Notes: generated from the sequence alone by a model not told the origin. Counted from the first letter of the stretch, positions 34,704-43,590 are shown. The stretch is 64,000 nt of DNA from Actinomycetota bacterium (GCA_003168255.1 PMSU01000194.1:4339-68338); one strand, 5' to 3'. Made by a program: numbers and translations.

Positions 34704-35456
34704 TTATCCGAACGGGCTGGCGCCGGTCGAACTCAGAAGGTACGCGTCGCGGTCCAGGCCAGGGTCGGTCGCGAAACCGACGATCGCCTTGCCGACCTGC
34801 TCCGGGGTGAGCGCAGGCCCCCTGCCGTCCAGGAAGGTGGGGACGTCGACGCCTTGCCGGGCGGCGTAAGCGGCGACGGCGGCCGCGCCCAGCTCGGTGG
34901 CGGGCGTCAGCTGCGGGAGTACCGCGGTGAACCTGATGCCGAGCGCCGCCCGCTCGGATTCGGCCGCGGCGTAGCCGGTAAGGAACCCGATGGTGGCCTT
35001 GGCTCCGGCGTAGCCGCCGGACAGCGGCGAGCCGTTGACCGCGGCCCCGCTGGACAAGGCGATGACCACGCTGCCCGGGTCGAGCGGAAGCAGCAGCGCC
35101 TCGCGGATCCAGTGAAACGCGTGCTGGACGTCGACTTCCCAGTTGCGGCTGAACGTCTGCCACGTGTGCTGGTGCAGCGGCCGGGCCAGCGGGCTCGCGC
35201 CCGCGTTGAGCACCAGCGTGGCCGGGCGGTAGGTGTCCATCAGCTGTCCGGCGACGACCGGGTCGGTCGCGTCGGCGGCGACGGCCGTGAAGCTGTCGCC
35301 GAGTTGCGCGCGCAGTTCTTCGAGCCGGCCGCGGTCGCGGGCCACCCCGACGACGCGGGCGCCCGCCTGGGACAGGGCGATGGCGATGCCGCGGCCAAAG
35401 CCCCGGCTCGCCCCGGTCACGAGCGCTGTCGTTCCGGCGATTTCACGGTTTCGCAT
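34704..35456 (-). CDS. short-chain dehydrogenase/reductase
   Basis: This 250-aa SDR has the cofactor motif ALVTGASRGFGRGIAIALS, the NAG motif in LVLNAGASPLA, the catalytic Ser in IALSSGAAVNGSP and YxxxK in GGYAGAKATIGF. The substrate is unknown. It is divergent from a TIGR02960-type sigma factor and may be its target. Confidence 0.9.
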   Translation of the reverse strand: MRNREIAGTTALVTGASRGFGRGIAIALSQAGARVVGVARDRGRLEELRAQLGDSFTAVAADATDPVVAGQLMDTYRPATLVLNAGASPLARPLHQHTWQTFSRNWEVDVQHAFHWIREALLLPLDPGSVVIALSSGAAVNGSPLSGGYAGAKATIGFLTGYAAAESERAALGIRFTAVLPQLTPATELGAAAVAAYAARQGVDVPTFLDGRGPALTPEQVGKAIVGFATDPGLDRDAYLLSSTGASPFG

Positions 35457-35752
35457 GCTACTTCTCCTTCGGGAGTTCGGGACCGTAATGCGCGTTCACC
35501 CGGTACAGGTACGGGCGGCGGCAGAAACTCACTGGCCCGGCGCCGGTGCATTTCAACCGATGACTTTTCCTCGCGCGGCGGGTCTGTACAGGTGACGGCG
35601 CACGCGCGGCAACGGCATCCACGCGGTCTTCCACAGGAGCAGAGATGCGAGCAACAGCGACGACGCAACCCCGTAGCCTGCTGCTGGGTCACGGTGACCC
35701 GGCCCGGCCTGGCACGGGTCGCAGGCACACCGGCGCGCAAGGGGGAACGGCG

Positions 35753-36730
35753 ATGCCAGGCAGCGAGGATTTCGCGCGTCTGACCGATCCGTTCCGGGCC
35801 GAATTGCTGGCCCACTGCTATCGCATGCTCGGCTCGGTGCACGACGCCGAAGACCAGTTGCAGGAGACCCTGATCCGCGCCTGGCGGTCCTACGGGGAAT
35901 TCGAGGGCCGCGCGTCGCTGCGCACCTGGCTGTACCGGATCGCGACGAACGCATGCCTGCGGGCGCTGGAGAACCGCGACCGCCGGCCGCTGCCATCGGG
36001 CCTGGGCGGACCGGGCGAGGACCCGGCGGAGGCACTGCCCGCGGCCAGGACCGACGTGCCGTGGCTCCAGCCCATTCCAGACGCGCTGTTTGGCGGTGCG
36101 CCGGCCGACCCCGCAGCGATCGTCGCGTCCCGGACGAGCATGCGGCTGGCCCTGATCGCCGCCCTGCAATACCTGCCGGCCCGGCAGCGTGCCGTGCTGA
36201 TCCTGCGCGACGTGCTGGGCTGGCGGGCCGCGGAAGTCGCTGAGCTGCTCGGCACCACGACCGCCGCGGCGAACAGCGTCCTCCAGCGCGCCAGGGCGCA
36301 ACTCCAGCGGGTAGCTCCCGCCGAGAACGAGATCCACGAGCCCGACGACCCGGACGACCGCGCGCTGCTCGACCAGTACGCCACGGCCTTCGAAAGCGCC
36401 GACATCGCCGCCCTCATACGACTGCTGCGCGATGACGCCGTGTTCGAGATGCCGCCCCAGCCGACCTGGTTCACCGGGCGGGAGCCGATCGGACGATTCC
36501 TGAGCTCCCAGGTTCTCCGCGAGCCTGGCAAATTCCGATTTTTCCGAACGGCCGCCAATGGCCAGCCCGCGCTAGCCGTCTACGAGCGCGATCAAGACGG
36601 CGTGCACCGTGCACATGGGATACAGGTGTTCACGATCACCGCAGCCAGCATCGCCCGGGTCGTCTCGTTCAACGACCCGGATCTGTTCGTGCCGTTTGGC
36701 CTGCCGCAGGTTCTCCAGCCCGCTCGCTAG
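35753..36730 (+). CDS. ECF-type sigma-70 factor with SnoaL-like C-terminal domain (TIGR02960-like)
   Basis: The 325-aa protein has sigma region 2 (LAHCYRMLGSVHDAEDQLQE, WLYRIATNACLRALENR) and region 4 (LPARQRAVLILRDVLGWRAAEVAELLGTT). A ~110-residue NTF2/SnoaL-like tail contains VFEMPPQPTWFTGRE. The tail is thought to regulate activity in place of an anti-sigma factor. The ATG at 35753 has GGGGGA upstream. Its 3' end overlaps the convergent pepE gene by 62 bp. Confidence 0.9.
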   Translation: MPGSEDFARLTDPFRAELLAHCYRMLGSVHDAEDQLQETLIRAWRSYGEFEGRASLRTWLYRIATNACLRALENRDRRPLPSGLGGPGEDPAEALPAARTDVPWLQPIPDALFGGAPADPAAIVASRTSMRLALIAALQYLPARQRAVLILRDVLGWRAAEVAELLGTTTAAANSVLQRARAQLQRVAPAENEIHEPDDPDDRALLDQYATAFESADIAALIRLLRDDAVFEMPPQPTWFTGREPIGRFLSSQVLREPGKFRFFRTAANGQPALAVYERDQDGVHRAHGIQVFTITAASIARVVSFNDPDLFVPFGLPQVLQPAR

Positions 36731-37448
36731 TGTCGAACCTGACAGGCAGGTCCAGCAGCCTGGAGACGTCTGATCCGGCCCGAAGCACTTCCGGCTCGGC
36801 GCCTTGCCGGAAGAGGCGGCAGTCGATGGACCCGCCGAGCCTGGCGACTCCGGCCGATACCCGCAGCCAGGTGCCCTCGGGCAGGCCGAGCACGGGGACG
36901 TCGTTCTCCTCGGTGAACTCACCGATTCGCTGCTGGCGGGTCTCGCTGCCCGGCGGGTCGGCCGCTTGCGCCTGGGGGTAGTGCGGATTGACCTGGAACG
37001 GGATAAGGCCCAGCGCTTCGAACGAACCTGGTTCGACGATCGGCATGTCGTTCGTCGTGCGAATCGTCGGGCCGGCCAGGTTCGCACCCGCGCTGACGCC
37101 GAGATAAGGCATGCCGCCGAGCGCGCGCTCACGCAGCTCGCCGAGCGCATCAAGGTCGCGCAGCCGCTTCAGCAGCCGGAAGGTGTTGCCGCCGCCGACG
37201 AACACGGTCTCCGCCTCGGCGATTGCCCGGTGGATGTCTGCGTCGCCGTGAGCGCCCTGCACCCGGACGTCGATGGGAGCCAGGCAATCGCGCATCAGCT
37301 CCGTGTAGTGGTCCGGCTGGCTGGAAGCGAAGGGGATGAACAGCAGCTGCCGATGTCCGTGCAGGATCTCAGCTATCGCCCCCAGGGCATGCTCAAGGAA
37401 CGCCAGGCCTGGCGCCCTCGAATTCGACAACAGCAGCACGTCCGTCAT
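36669..37448 (-). CDS. pepE: peptidase E (alpha-aspartyl dipeptidase), S51 family
   Basis: The 259-aa protein has VLLLSNSRAPGLAFLEHAL at the start. The nucleophile Ser lies in YLGVSAGANLAGPTI, after the VFVGGGNTFRLLKRL loop; a late FTEENDVPVLGLPEG is conserved. It cleaves N-terminal Asp dipeptides. The last ~25 residues lie antisense to the sigma factor end and may be a read-through extension. Confidence 0.88.
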   Translation of the reverse strand: MTDVLLLSNSRAPGLAFLEHALGAIAEILHGHRQLLFIPFASSQPDHYTELMRDCLAPIDVRVQGAHGDADIHRAIAEAETVFVGGGNTFRLLKRLRDLDALGELRERALGGMPYLGVSAGANLAGPTIRTTNDMPIVEPGSFEALGLIPFQVNPHYPQAQAADPPGSETRQQRIGEFTEENDVPVLGLPEGTWLRVSAGVARLGGSIDCRLFRQGAEPEVLRAGSDVSRLLDLPVRFDTSERAGEPAAGQTARTDPGR

Positions 37449-37549
37449 TCGCCTGACTCGCTCTCGTCGTCTCCGTCGAACAATCTTGCAGACTACTCAG
37501 GCAGCGCGCAGCTGCCCGCGGCCCTTCTCCCGGCGCGCTCTCAGCATGT

Positions 37550-38470
37550 GTGGCTAGCGTGGGGCGGGTGGATGAGCTAGCTGATTCCAGTGGCCTGGTG
37601 CATGACCAGGATGCGTTGCGCGGCCGCCTGGCAGCCGATGGCTACCTCTTCTTTCGTGGCTTGCTGCCAGCCGAGCAGGTGCGGGCAACCGGGTCGGCAG
37701 TGCTGGAGAAGTTGCGGGCCGGCGGCTGGATCTCCGGCCGCGATACGCCGTCAGCACGGCCGCGGGCGGTCGGCTCGAGGGACGCGCTCGCCGATCCGGC
37801 CTTCAGGGCAGCCATCACCGGCGCGGCTTTCAACCGGGTCCCCTATTTTCCAGCGCTACGCCAGCTTGTCCGGGGCATTCTGGGGCCGCAGGCGTTCTCT
37901 TATCCGGTGAAAGTGCTGCGCGTCGTCTACCCCGAGCGCCCGGGCAATCGGACCCTCGGCCGGTACGTGCACTACGACTACGGGGTGTCTGGCGTCCAGG
38001 ACATGCTGACGAGCTGGATCCCGCTGATGGACATCCCGGTCCAGCTTGGCGGCCTAGCTGTCCGGCCTGGCGGTCACCTCGCGCGGCTCAAGCCGCCGCG
38101 GGTACTGGGTGCGGCCGAGCCGGGCTGGGCGACTACCGGTTATCGCACCGGGGACGCGATCATCTTTCATTGCCTCACGCCGCACGCTGCCCTGCCGAAC
38201 GCCGGCTCATCACTGCGGGTATCGGGTGACTTCCGCTGGCAGCGGCCCGACCAGCCGACGCCTGCTGAGCTCGTTCTCGGCCCCGCTGCCATACAGCGGG
38301 AGCTGTTCAGCTGGATGTTCCGGCGTGAGCGGTGGTGGGAGCCGGTCCCCGCCGGGCTGGCCCTCTATCCGAGGCAGCAGCTGATCGCCGCCCCGCCGCG
38401 GCCGTCGCGGTTCTTCGCCGTGCACCCAAGCTGGCGGCACTGGCAGCCGCCGCCGGGAGCGGTGCACTAG
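37550..38470 (+). CDS. phytanoyl-CoA dioxygenase (PhyH)-like oxygenase
   Basis: This 306-aa protein has a probable Fe(II)/2-oxoglutarate core: the HxD pair in YVHYDYGVSG, a distal His in IIFHCLTPHAALPN and the oxoglutarate Arg in SLRVSGDFRWQ. The C-terminal part is rich in aromatic residues. GTG starts at 37550, 37559 or 37568 are all possible; none has a strong ribosome site. The substrate is unknown. Confidence 0.75.
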   Translation: MASVGRVDELADSSGLVHDQDALRGRLAADGYLFFRGLLPAEQVRATGSAVLEKLRAGGWISGRDTPSARPRAVGSRDALADPAFRAAITGAAFNRVPYFPALRQLVRGILGPQAFSYPVKVLRVVYPERPGNRTLGRYVHYDYGVSGVQDMLTSWIPLMDIPVQLGGLAVRPGGHLARLKPPRVLGAAEPGWATTGYRTGDAIIFHCLTPHAALPNAGSSLRVSGDFRWQRPDQPTPAELVLGPAAIQRELFSWMFRRERWWEPVPAGLALYPRQQLIAAPPRPSRFFAVHPSWRHWQPPPGAVH

Positions 38471-38488
38471 CGCCAAGACGGCCAGCGC

Positions 38489-39136
38489 TCAACCAGCGCT
38501 TCCGGCCGCGCCGTGGTCCATCAGGTCCGCTACTGCCGCTGCCTCGGCAGTGCCTTCGCCGCGGAGGCCTGCAATGACGCTGGCCTGGTCCGCGGCGCTG
38601 CGGTTCTGGCTCAGCTTGTTCTTCGCCTCGACGGTGACAATGGACATCTCCACGCCCACGATGCCGCGAAGCTGACCGTCGATGTAGGCCGACGGCGCGT
38701 CCGCTACCCACCAGCGCTGCGGGCGGTCATGCTCGTAACGTTCCGTCAGCCTGGTCACGACGTCACGCAGCCACTGCGGATCCTGGTGGAACGTGACCCG
38801 TCCGGTGAAGTGAACCGCCGTGTAGTTCCAGGTGGGCACGACCCGGCCGTCCTTTGCCCTGCTCGGGTACCACGACGGTGACACATAAGCCTGCGGTCCG
38901 TGCACGATGGCCAGCGCCAGTGCCTCATCGGACGCGGTGCTCCACTGCGGGTTGGCGACTGCCATGTGCCCGAGAAGCCGCCCGTGCCCCTCCCCGGAGC
39001 GTTCCCAGCTAACCGGGAGCAGGGTGGCCACCGGACGGGCACCATCGAAGGTCACCAGGTCCGCGGCGCCCACCGCGTCGACGAATCCGGCGATCTGGTC
39101 AAGATCTTCGACTGCGAAGTGCCGCGGGATGTACAC
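38489..39136 (-). CDS. PaiB-like FMN-binding negative transcriptional regulator
   Basis: The 215-aa split-barrel protein has MYIPRHFAVEDLDQIAGFVD, LLGHMAVANPQWS, SPSWYPSRAKDGRVVPTWNY and the C-terminal EAKNKLSQNRSAADQASVI, a close match to the PaiB family. It is more probably a small flavin/heme-related enzyme than a true regulator. Confidence 0.9.
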   Translation of the reverse strand: MYIPRHFAVEDLDQIAGFVDAVGAADLVTFDGARPVATLLPVSWERSGEGHGRLLGHMAVANPQWSTASDEALALAIVHGPQAYVSPSWYPSRAKDGRVVPTWNYTAVHFTGRVTFHQDPQWLRDVVTRLTERYEHDRPQRWWVADAPSAYIDGQLRGIVGVEMSIVTVEAKNKLSQNRSAADQASVIAGLRGEGTAEAAAVADLMDHGAAGSAG

Positions 39137-39212
39137 AACAGCATCCTAAGCAGCCGCTATGCCGTGAAGCACCCAGGTATGCTCACGGGCTGCGGAGAGC
39201 GTGGAGGAACGT

Positions 39213-40050
39213 ATGCGGCGAGCCTTAACGATCACAGCGGCGGCGGCAGCCCTGGTCATGTGGTGCGCCGGCGTAGCAAGCGCCACCACCACGTGGTCGA
39301 TCGAGCCGACCCCCCCTTGTGTCCGGCAGCCAGCTGGAGGGGGTCTCGTGCCTGTCGGCGACAAGCTGCACCGCGGTCGGGGACTACCAGACCAAATCCG
39401 GGGTTGACAAGACGCTAGTCGAACACTGGGACGGGAGCACCTGGGCGATCCAGCCCACGCCAAGCCCATCGGAGTGCGCCAGCTACCTGCAGGCGGTCTC
39501 GTGTACCTCGGCCGCACAGTGCACCGCGGTGGGGAACTACATCAGGCATGGCTATTACGCGACGCTGGCCGAGCGCTGGAATGGCACCACGTGGGCGGTT
39601 CAGGCCACTCACGGCCCATCCGGGGTGAAGCAGAACGCCCTGAACGCGATCTCCTGCACCTCGGCGACCACCTGCACCGCGGTCGGCTCAACCGCCACCC
39701 CGGGCCCTGCTGGCCCTGCCGTGCCGCTCGCCGAACGCTGGAGCGGCGGCACGTGGGCCGTCCAGCCCACGCCGAGCCCGTCCGGCGCCCTCTTTGCCTT
39801 TCTCTCGGGTGTCTCGTGTGCCTCGAAAACCGTCTGCACCGCGGTAGGGGAGACCATAACCAGCAGCGGGAACTATCTGGCGCTGGCTGAGCACTGGAAC
39901 GGCGGCGCGTGGCGAATCCAGCCAACCGCCAGACCAGCGAGCGGCAAGGGCCTGTCCGGGGTCTGGTGCACCTCGGTCACCAGCTGCACCGCGGTCGGTT
40001 CCGCGACCCTCAAGCACGAGCAAGGCAACGCGCTAGCCGAGCAGACGTAG
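39213..40050 (+). pseudogene. secreted SCTAVG-repeat protein broken at a C7 tract
   Basis: The ATG at 39213 has GGAGG five bases upstream and opens a signal peptide (ALTITAAAAALVMWCAGVASA). At 39310-39316 a run of seven C shifts the frame; removing one C joins TTTWSIEPTP to LVSGSQLEGVSC. The remainder encodes about five repeats of the form VSCTSAxxCTAVG...LAEHWNGxxW.VQPTP, a cell-surface/secreted beta-repeat family of actinomycetes with no known function. It could be a pseudogene, a phase-variable gene or a sequencing error. Confidence 0.8.
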
Positions 40051-40152
40051 CAGCCACCAAGATCAGCCGCTGGGACCCCGACCGCATCCAGCCAGCCAGG
40101 ACTTTGACCAGAGCACTCGCCCGGACATCAGCGGCGTGGTAATGCTGCAACC

Positions 40153-41103
40153 ATGAAGGTCACGCGGCCAGTCCTGCGGGTTGCCGCTGTGGCCGTCATC
40201 GGGGTGGCGGTGGCCGTGTCGGTGACCCAGGTCATCAGCGGCGGCCGGTGGGACTGGTGGTGGCTGGCGGCGGCGCTCGTCCTGGCTATCCTCGCCGGCG
40301 TCCTCGACCAGCTGCTGAAGCGAAGCGACGGTCGTGATGCCGGGCCGCGGCCGGTGCTGTGGGCCGCGCTGCAAGACAGCGACGGGAAACCCAGGCCGCT
40401 CGGCGACGTCACTCCCCGCGACCTCGGCGTGCACCCCTCCCGGTTCGGCGCCGACGGCGACTGCCCCTACATCCCGCGCGCCGCAGACGCCTTACTCGAC
40501 GAGGCACTCGCCGTTCCCAGCCAGCGGGCGATCATCGTGCAGCGACCCCGGCTGGCCGGGACCACCCGGACCCTGGCCCGCGCTGCCCGGCACCACCTCC
40601 CCGGCCACCGGGCAGCCGCCTTCACCGACGACCCGCAGATCCCGCTCACCGACATGATCACCCAGGCCGGGCAGTGGGCCAAAGACAGCGACGGCCCCGG
40701 GGCGGTGCTGTGGCTGGACGCGATCACCCCCGCCCGGCTCACCAGCCTCGCCCACGCCCTGGCCGGCGAGCTGCCCGACCGGCTGCGGCCGGTCGGCGGG
40801 ATGTACGTGATGCGCGAGCAGCTCAACCGCCTGATCGAGGTGGCCCGCCGGCCGAGCATCGTCGTGCAGGTGATCCCGCTGGGTGTCGGCGCCCATCAGG
40901 GCACGAGCGGGAACTTCGTGATCGCTGATTTCGGGGACGGCCCGTCCGTTGCCTACCAGGACACGGCGGTCCAGGGGCAGGTCGTAGACGACGCGGGGGA
41001 TGTCAAGTCGCTGATGGTGATGTGGGATACGCTCAAGTCTGAGGCCCTGGCACGGGCCGCCTCCCTGGAATTGATCGAGGAAGTAGCGAAGACATGGACC
41101 TGA
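40153..41103 (+). CDS. chimeric protein: membrane anchor + STAND-like ATPase fragment + DUF5753 C-terminus
   Basis: The protein is 316 aa. Residues 1-55 hold two hydrophobic segments (VLRVAAVAVIGVAVAVSV; WWWLAAALVLAILAGVL). Residues about 60-215 resemble the start of actinobacterial NTPase/TPR signalling proteins (TPRDLGVHPSRFG; the odd P-loop IIVQRPRLAGTTRTLARAA; GAVLWLDAITPARL as Walker B). From about residue 216, RPVGGMYVMREQLNRLIEVA to the end is the C-terminal half of DUF5753, normally attached to an XRE helix-turn-helix. The DNA-binding domain is therefore replaced. It overlaps the DUF397 gene by 10 bp, as a normal XRE-DUF5753 gene would. Confidence 0.78.
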   Translation: MKVTRPVLRVAAVAVIGVAVAVSVTQVISGGRWDWWWLAAALVLAILAGVLDQLLKRSDGRDAGPRPVLWAALQDSDGKPRPLGDVTPRDLGVHPSRFGADGDCPYIPRAADALLDEALAVPSQRAIIVQRPRLAGTTRTLARAARHHLPGHRAAAFTDDPQIPLTDMITQAGQWAKDSDGPGAVLWLDAITPARLTSLAHALAGELPDRLRPVGGMYVMREQLNRLIEVARRPSIVVQVIPLGVGAHQGTSGNFVIADFGDGPSVAYQDTAVQGQVVDDAGDVKSLMVMWDTLKSEALARAASLELIEEVAKTWT

Positions 41104-41285
41104 GCCGCGCCGACTGGCGCAAGGCCAGCTACAGCACTGGCAACGGCGGTAATTGCGTCGAAGTAGCGCGCAACTTGCCAGGCTTCGTGGCCGTCCGCGA
41201 CTCGAAGGACCCCGATGGCCCGGCGCTGGTGATGGCGCCCGCGGACTGGCAGGCTTTCACTGACCGGGTGAAGGCCCGGTATTGA
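41094..41285 (+). CDS. DUF397 domain protein
   Basis: The 63-aa protein is a complete DUF397 domain: WRKASYSTGNGGNCVEVA, VAVRDSKDPDGPALVMAP, WQAFTDRVKA. DUF397 proteins pair with XRE-DUF5753 regulators in streptomycete development (WhiJ/AbaA-type loci) and may act like antitoxins. Here the partner is the chimeric membrane protein immediately upstream. Confidence 0.93.
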   Translation: MDLSRADWRKASYSTGNGGNCVEVARNLPGFVAVRDSKDPDGPALVMAPADWQAFTDRVKARY

Positions 41286-41292
41286 CGGCGTG

Positions 41293-41365
41293 GCCTGAGC
41301 TGCTGCGCTCAGGCTGATCGTCGCGGGTTGCAGGGGGCGTTCTTGTGTCTGCGGACGCCCCCTTT
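41293..41365 (+). terminator. two consecutive hairpins, the second with a T-run
   Basis: GCCTGAGC/GCTCAGGC (41293-41314) is followed by GGGGGCGT/ACGCCCCC (41333-41362) and TTT. The second is a conventional intrinsic terminator for the DUF5753-DUF397 operon. Confidence 0.8.
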
Positions 41366-41425
41366 ACGCTGCCAGCGTCCAGCGGTGGCGCTCGCCCGCC
41401 AGCCGTGCACGCCGGGCGGGGCTGG

Positions 41426-41470
41426 CTGACCTGATCGGGCCGCCGCCGCCGGCGCGCACGATCAGGTCAG
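41426..41470. terminator. 11-bp inverted repeat between convergent genes
   Basis: CTGACCTGATC (41426-41436) pairs with GATCAGGTCAG (41460-41470) around a GC-rich 23-nt loop, about 150 bp beyond the end of the NlpC/P60 gene. Confidence 0.55.
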
Positions 41471-41617
41471 TCAGCCGCTGGGCCGGGATTCACCATGTTC
41501 ATGGCGGGGTGCGGCCAGGCCCGGGCCAGGGGCACCGGAGATCCCGCTGCCGCGCATGCCGTGCCGGGCCGGTGCGGGCGGCCTGCCGCTACTGGGCGGT
41601 GCGGCCGCCGAGGTTGC

Positions 41618-42082
41618 CTAGCTCCGGATGTAGTAGAACGACGTGCCGGCCGGCCAGCTGTACCAGTCGAGCCAGCCCACCCGGGTTCCGGTGTCGTGCG
41701 CGCCGAACGTCGTGTGCGCCCACACGGTGACGAACTCGACGTGACTGCCGCCGTAGAAGAACGCAAGGTCGCCTCGCTGCGGGGAGGACGTCCGCACCAG
41801 GTGTGATGAGTGCAGCATCTCCGCGGTGGTCCGCCCCAGCCAGATCCGGTCCGCGTCATCGACGGCTGTGCTGACGAGCCCCGAGCAGTCGTATCCCGGC
41901 GAGCAGGACGTGCCGCCGTAGCTGTACCAGCAGCCCAGGGCGTGGGCCTCGGCCCAGTTGAGGGCGTTGTCACCCGGCGACACACTCGCCGTGCCCGGCG
42001 ACACACTCGCCGAGGCAGGGGAGGCGGTCGCAAGGATGGCCAGCGCGGCGGCGGCAGCCGCGGCCAGGCGCTTAGCAGCCAT
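41618..42082 (-). CDS. small secreted NlpC/P60-type peptidase
   Basis: The 154-aa protein starts at ATG 42082. A signal peptide (KRLAAAAAAALAILATASPASA) is followed by a short SVSPGTASVSPG duplication. The catalytic Cys lies in GYDCSGLVSTAV and the His in GGSHVEFVTVW, with PQRGDLAFF between, the NlpC/P60 order. It lacks the targeting domains of RipA-type enzymes. It probably hydrolyses peptidoglycan stem peptides. Confidence 0.85.
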   Translation of the reverse strand: MAAKRLAAAAAAALAILATASPASASVSPGTASVSPGDNALNWAEAHALGCWYSYGGTSCSPGYDCSGLVSTAVDDADRIWLGRTTAEMLHSSHLVRTSSPQRGDLAFFYGGSHVEFVTVWAHTTFGAHDTGTRVGWLDWYSWPAGTSFYYIRS

Positions 42083-42661
42083 GGCCGAGAGCCCATGGTG
42101 AGGTGCCGGCCAGCGCGTGCTGGCTGGCGGGCGCGACATTCTGTATCGCCGCGCTCGCGCTGTGCGGCAGGGGCAGGCAGATCGCCGTGGCCACCCCGGC
42201 CGGGGTGGGCGCGGCGGCGCCGGCTGCCGCCTGCGGCAGCCGGCCGGGGGAGGGTGTGCTGTGAACGCCCAATGGGCTCCTTCTCGTGCAGGGCGCGCTC
42301 CACCACAAGCCGCCCGCAGGGGGCTGCGGGAGGCCTCGGAGCGCCTGACAGCGCAGGAGCCTAACCAGCCCAGGTGCACCATTTACGGTAAATCCGTCAT
42401 ATCAGGACGAACCAATCACCGGTTGCTAAAATCTGCGCCCGCACCCGCATCTGCTCCCCACCAGTCACACCCGCCAGCACCCGCATCAGCATTCACACGC
42501 CACCCGGACGTCCGCCGGACGTGCCGTTCTCACCGTCCGGGCGCACAACGGCACCAGCCTTCCGCCACCGTTCGGATCCGCCGCCGGTTACCTGCTAGCC
42601 GGTAGCGGAGTTGGCCGCCTGCGGTGACGACATGGCGCGCGGTACGCGCCACGGTGGGACC
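42083..42661. other. intergenic stretch with no recognisable gene
   Basis: About 580 bp between two divergent genes. The left half is GC-rich and open in several frames, but no family is recognisable. The middle (around 42385-42440) is AT-rich for this genome and could hold promoters. I looked for a ydaO-type riboswitch upstream of the NlpC/P60 gene and saw no convincing match. Confidence 0.5.
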
Positions 42662-43129
42662 ATGACGGACGACGCGATGATCGCGCTGCTGTCGGCGGCC
42701 ACGCGCATCGCCTGCAGGCAGATGACCCCGCAGCACCTGAACGCCCTGCACGCCAGCGTCGAGCAGGCGTCCTGCCTGTCGGCCAGTCATGACTGGGAGC
42801 GGAAGTCCGCTGCTCACGCCGAACTGTTCACCATGCTGGGTGACTTGACCGATGACTGCGATCTGGTACGGCTGGTGAGCTCGGCCACTGGGTGGCTGCG
42901 GGATCTCGTCGTGGGGGTCGGCGCGGCGGCCGACGGCATCATCGCGAGCTCGCGCCGCAGGCTGCTGCGCCGGTTGAGAGCCTGGGACGCCGACGGTGCG
43001 GCCCAGGAGGTGGAGCGCCATCTCGGGTGCCTGCGTTTCATGGGGCGCCTGGCTGGGGTGGGTGGTCATCGGGGAGAGCAGGCTATGGAGACGGCGGCGT
43101 CGGCCAGCCCGAGGGCTACGTGCCAATAG
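42662..43129 (+). CDS. FCD (FadR C-terminal) domain-only protein
   Basis: The 155-aa all-helical protein, from the ATG at 42662, resembles the ligand-binding FCD domain of GntR/FadR regulators (KSAAHAELFTMLGDLTDDCDLVRLVSS; EVERHLGCLRFMGRLAG). The GntR winged helix is absent, and the upstream 80 bp does not encode one in any frame. It is either a truncated regulator or a stand-alone effector-binding protein. Confidence 0.6.
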   Translation: MTDDAMIALLSAATRIACRQMTPQHLNALHASVEQASCLSASHDWERKSAAHAELFTMLGDLTDDCDLVRLVSSATGWLRDLVVGVGAAADGIIASSRRRLLRRLRAWDADGAAQEVERHLGCLRFMGRLAGVGGHRGEQAMETAASASPRATCQ

Positions 43130-43150
43130 GCACAAGGCGTGCGTAGAGCA

Positions 43151-43189
43151 CCCGGCTGGGCCCCGCCGAGAGAGCGGGCCCCAGCCGGG
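43151..43189. terminator. strong GC-rich hairpin between convergent ends
   Basis: CCCGGCTGGG (43151-43160) pairs with CCCAGCCGGG (43180-43189), continued inward by five further pairs after one mismatch. It serves the FCD gene and the leftward oxalate-decarboxylase remnant. Confidence 0.75.
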
Positions 43190-43217
43190 AGAGCCAGCAT
43201 GGTGCCCAGGGCAACAC

Positions 43218-43538
43218 CTACTTGACGATGATCGGCTTGCCCTTGTAGGCGGTTACCGCGGTGGTGGTGGCATCGTCCAGATTCAGGTGCGCCTGCACGA
43301 GTTCGGGGGGTGTCAGCGCCAGCCACTGATTGAGTGCGAAGCGGTCGCTGCGGGACATCTCCAGGAACACCAGCGGCTCATCCCCGGTGTTGAGGATGTA
43401 GTGGCCCATCGCGAACGGGACGTAGCCCACGTCGCCGGCTTGGTAGTCAAACGTCCTCGCCTTGCCGCTGGAGGCGAACACCGTCATCTGGTCGCCGAGA
43501 ATTCCGAGCCTGATTAGACCGACCGGCAGCCCTGGCAA
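43218..43538 (-). pseudogene. C-terminal cupin of an oxalate decarboxylase-like bicupin
   Basis: About 90 residues from [20 protein letters not shown] through [21 protein letters not shown] to [16 protein letters not shown] match the end of OxdC-type bicupins (normally about 400 aa). The N-terminal cupin is missing, and [10 protein letters not shown] lacks about three residues against the family. The first 15 residues look like junction sequence. Confidence 0.7.
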
Positions 43539-43590
43539 GGAACCAGCTTTGCACCGGTTCCTTCATAGCCGGGAATCGGTCCTCACGGCA

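Noticed and set aside
39409-40050. A regular beta-propeller enzyme
   Set aside because: The repeats carry SCTAVG/WNGxxW motifs only; there are no catalytic residues, and the gene is broken upstream.
42083-42420. A cyclic-di-AMP (ydaO-type) riboswitch upstream of the NlpC/P60 gene
   Set aside because: Such riboswitches often precede cell-wall hydrolases in actinomycetes, but none of the conserved blocks could be matched here.
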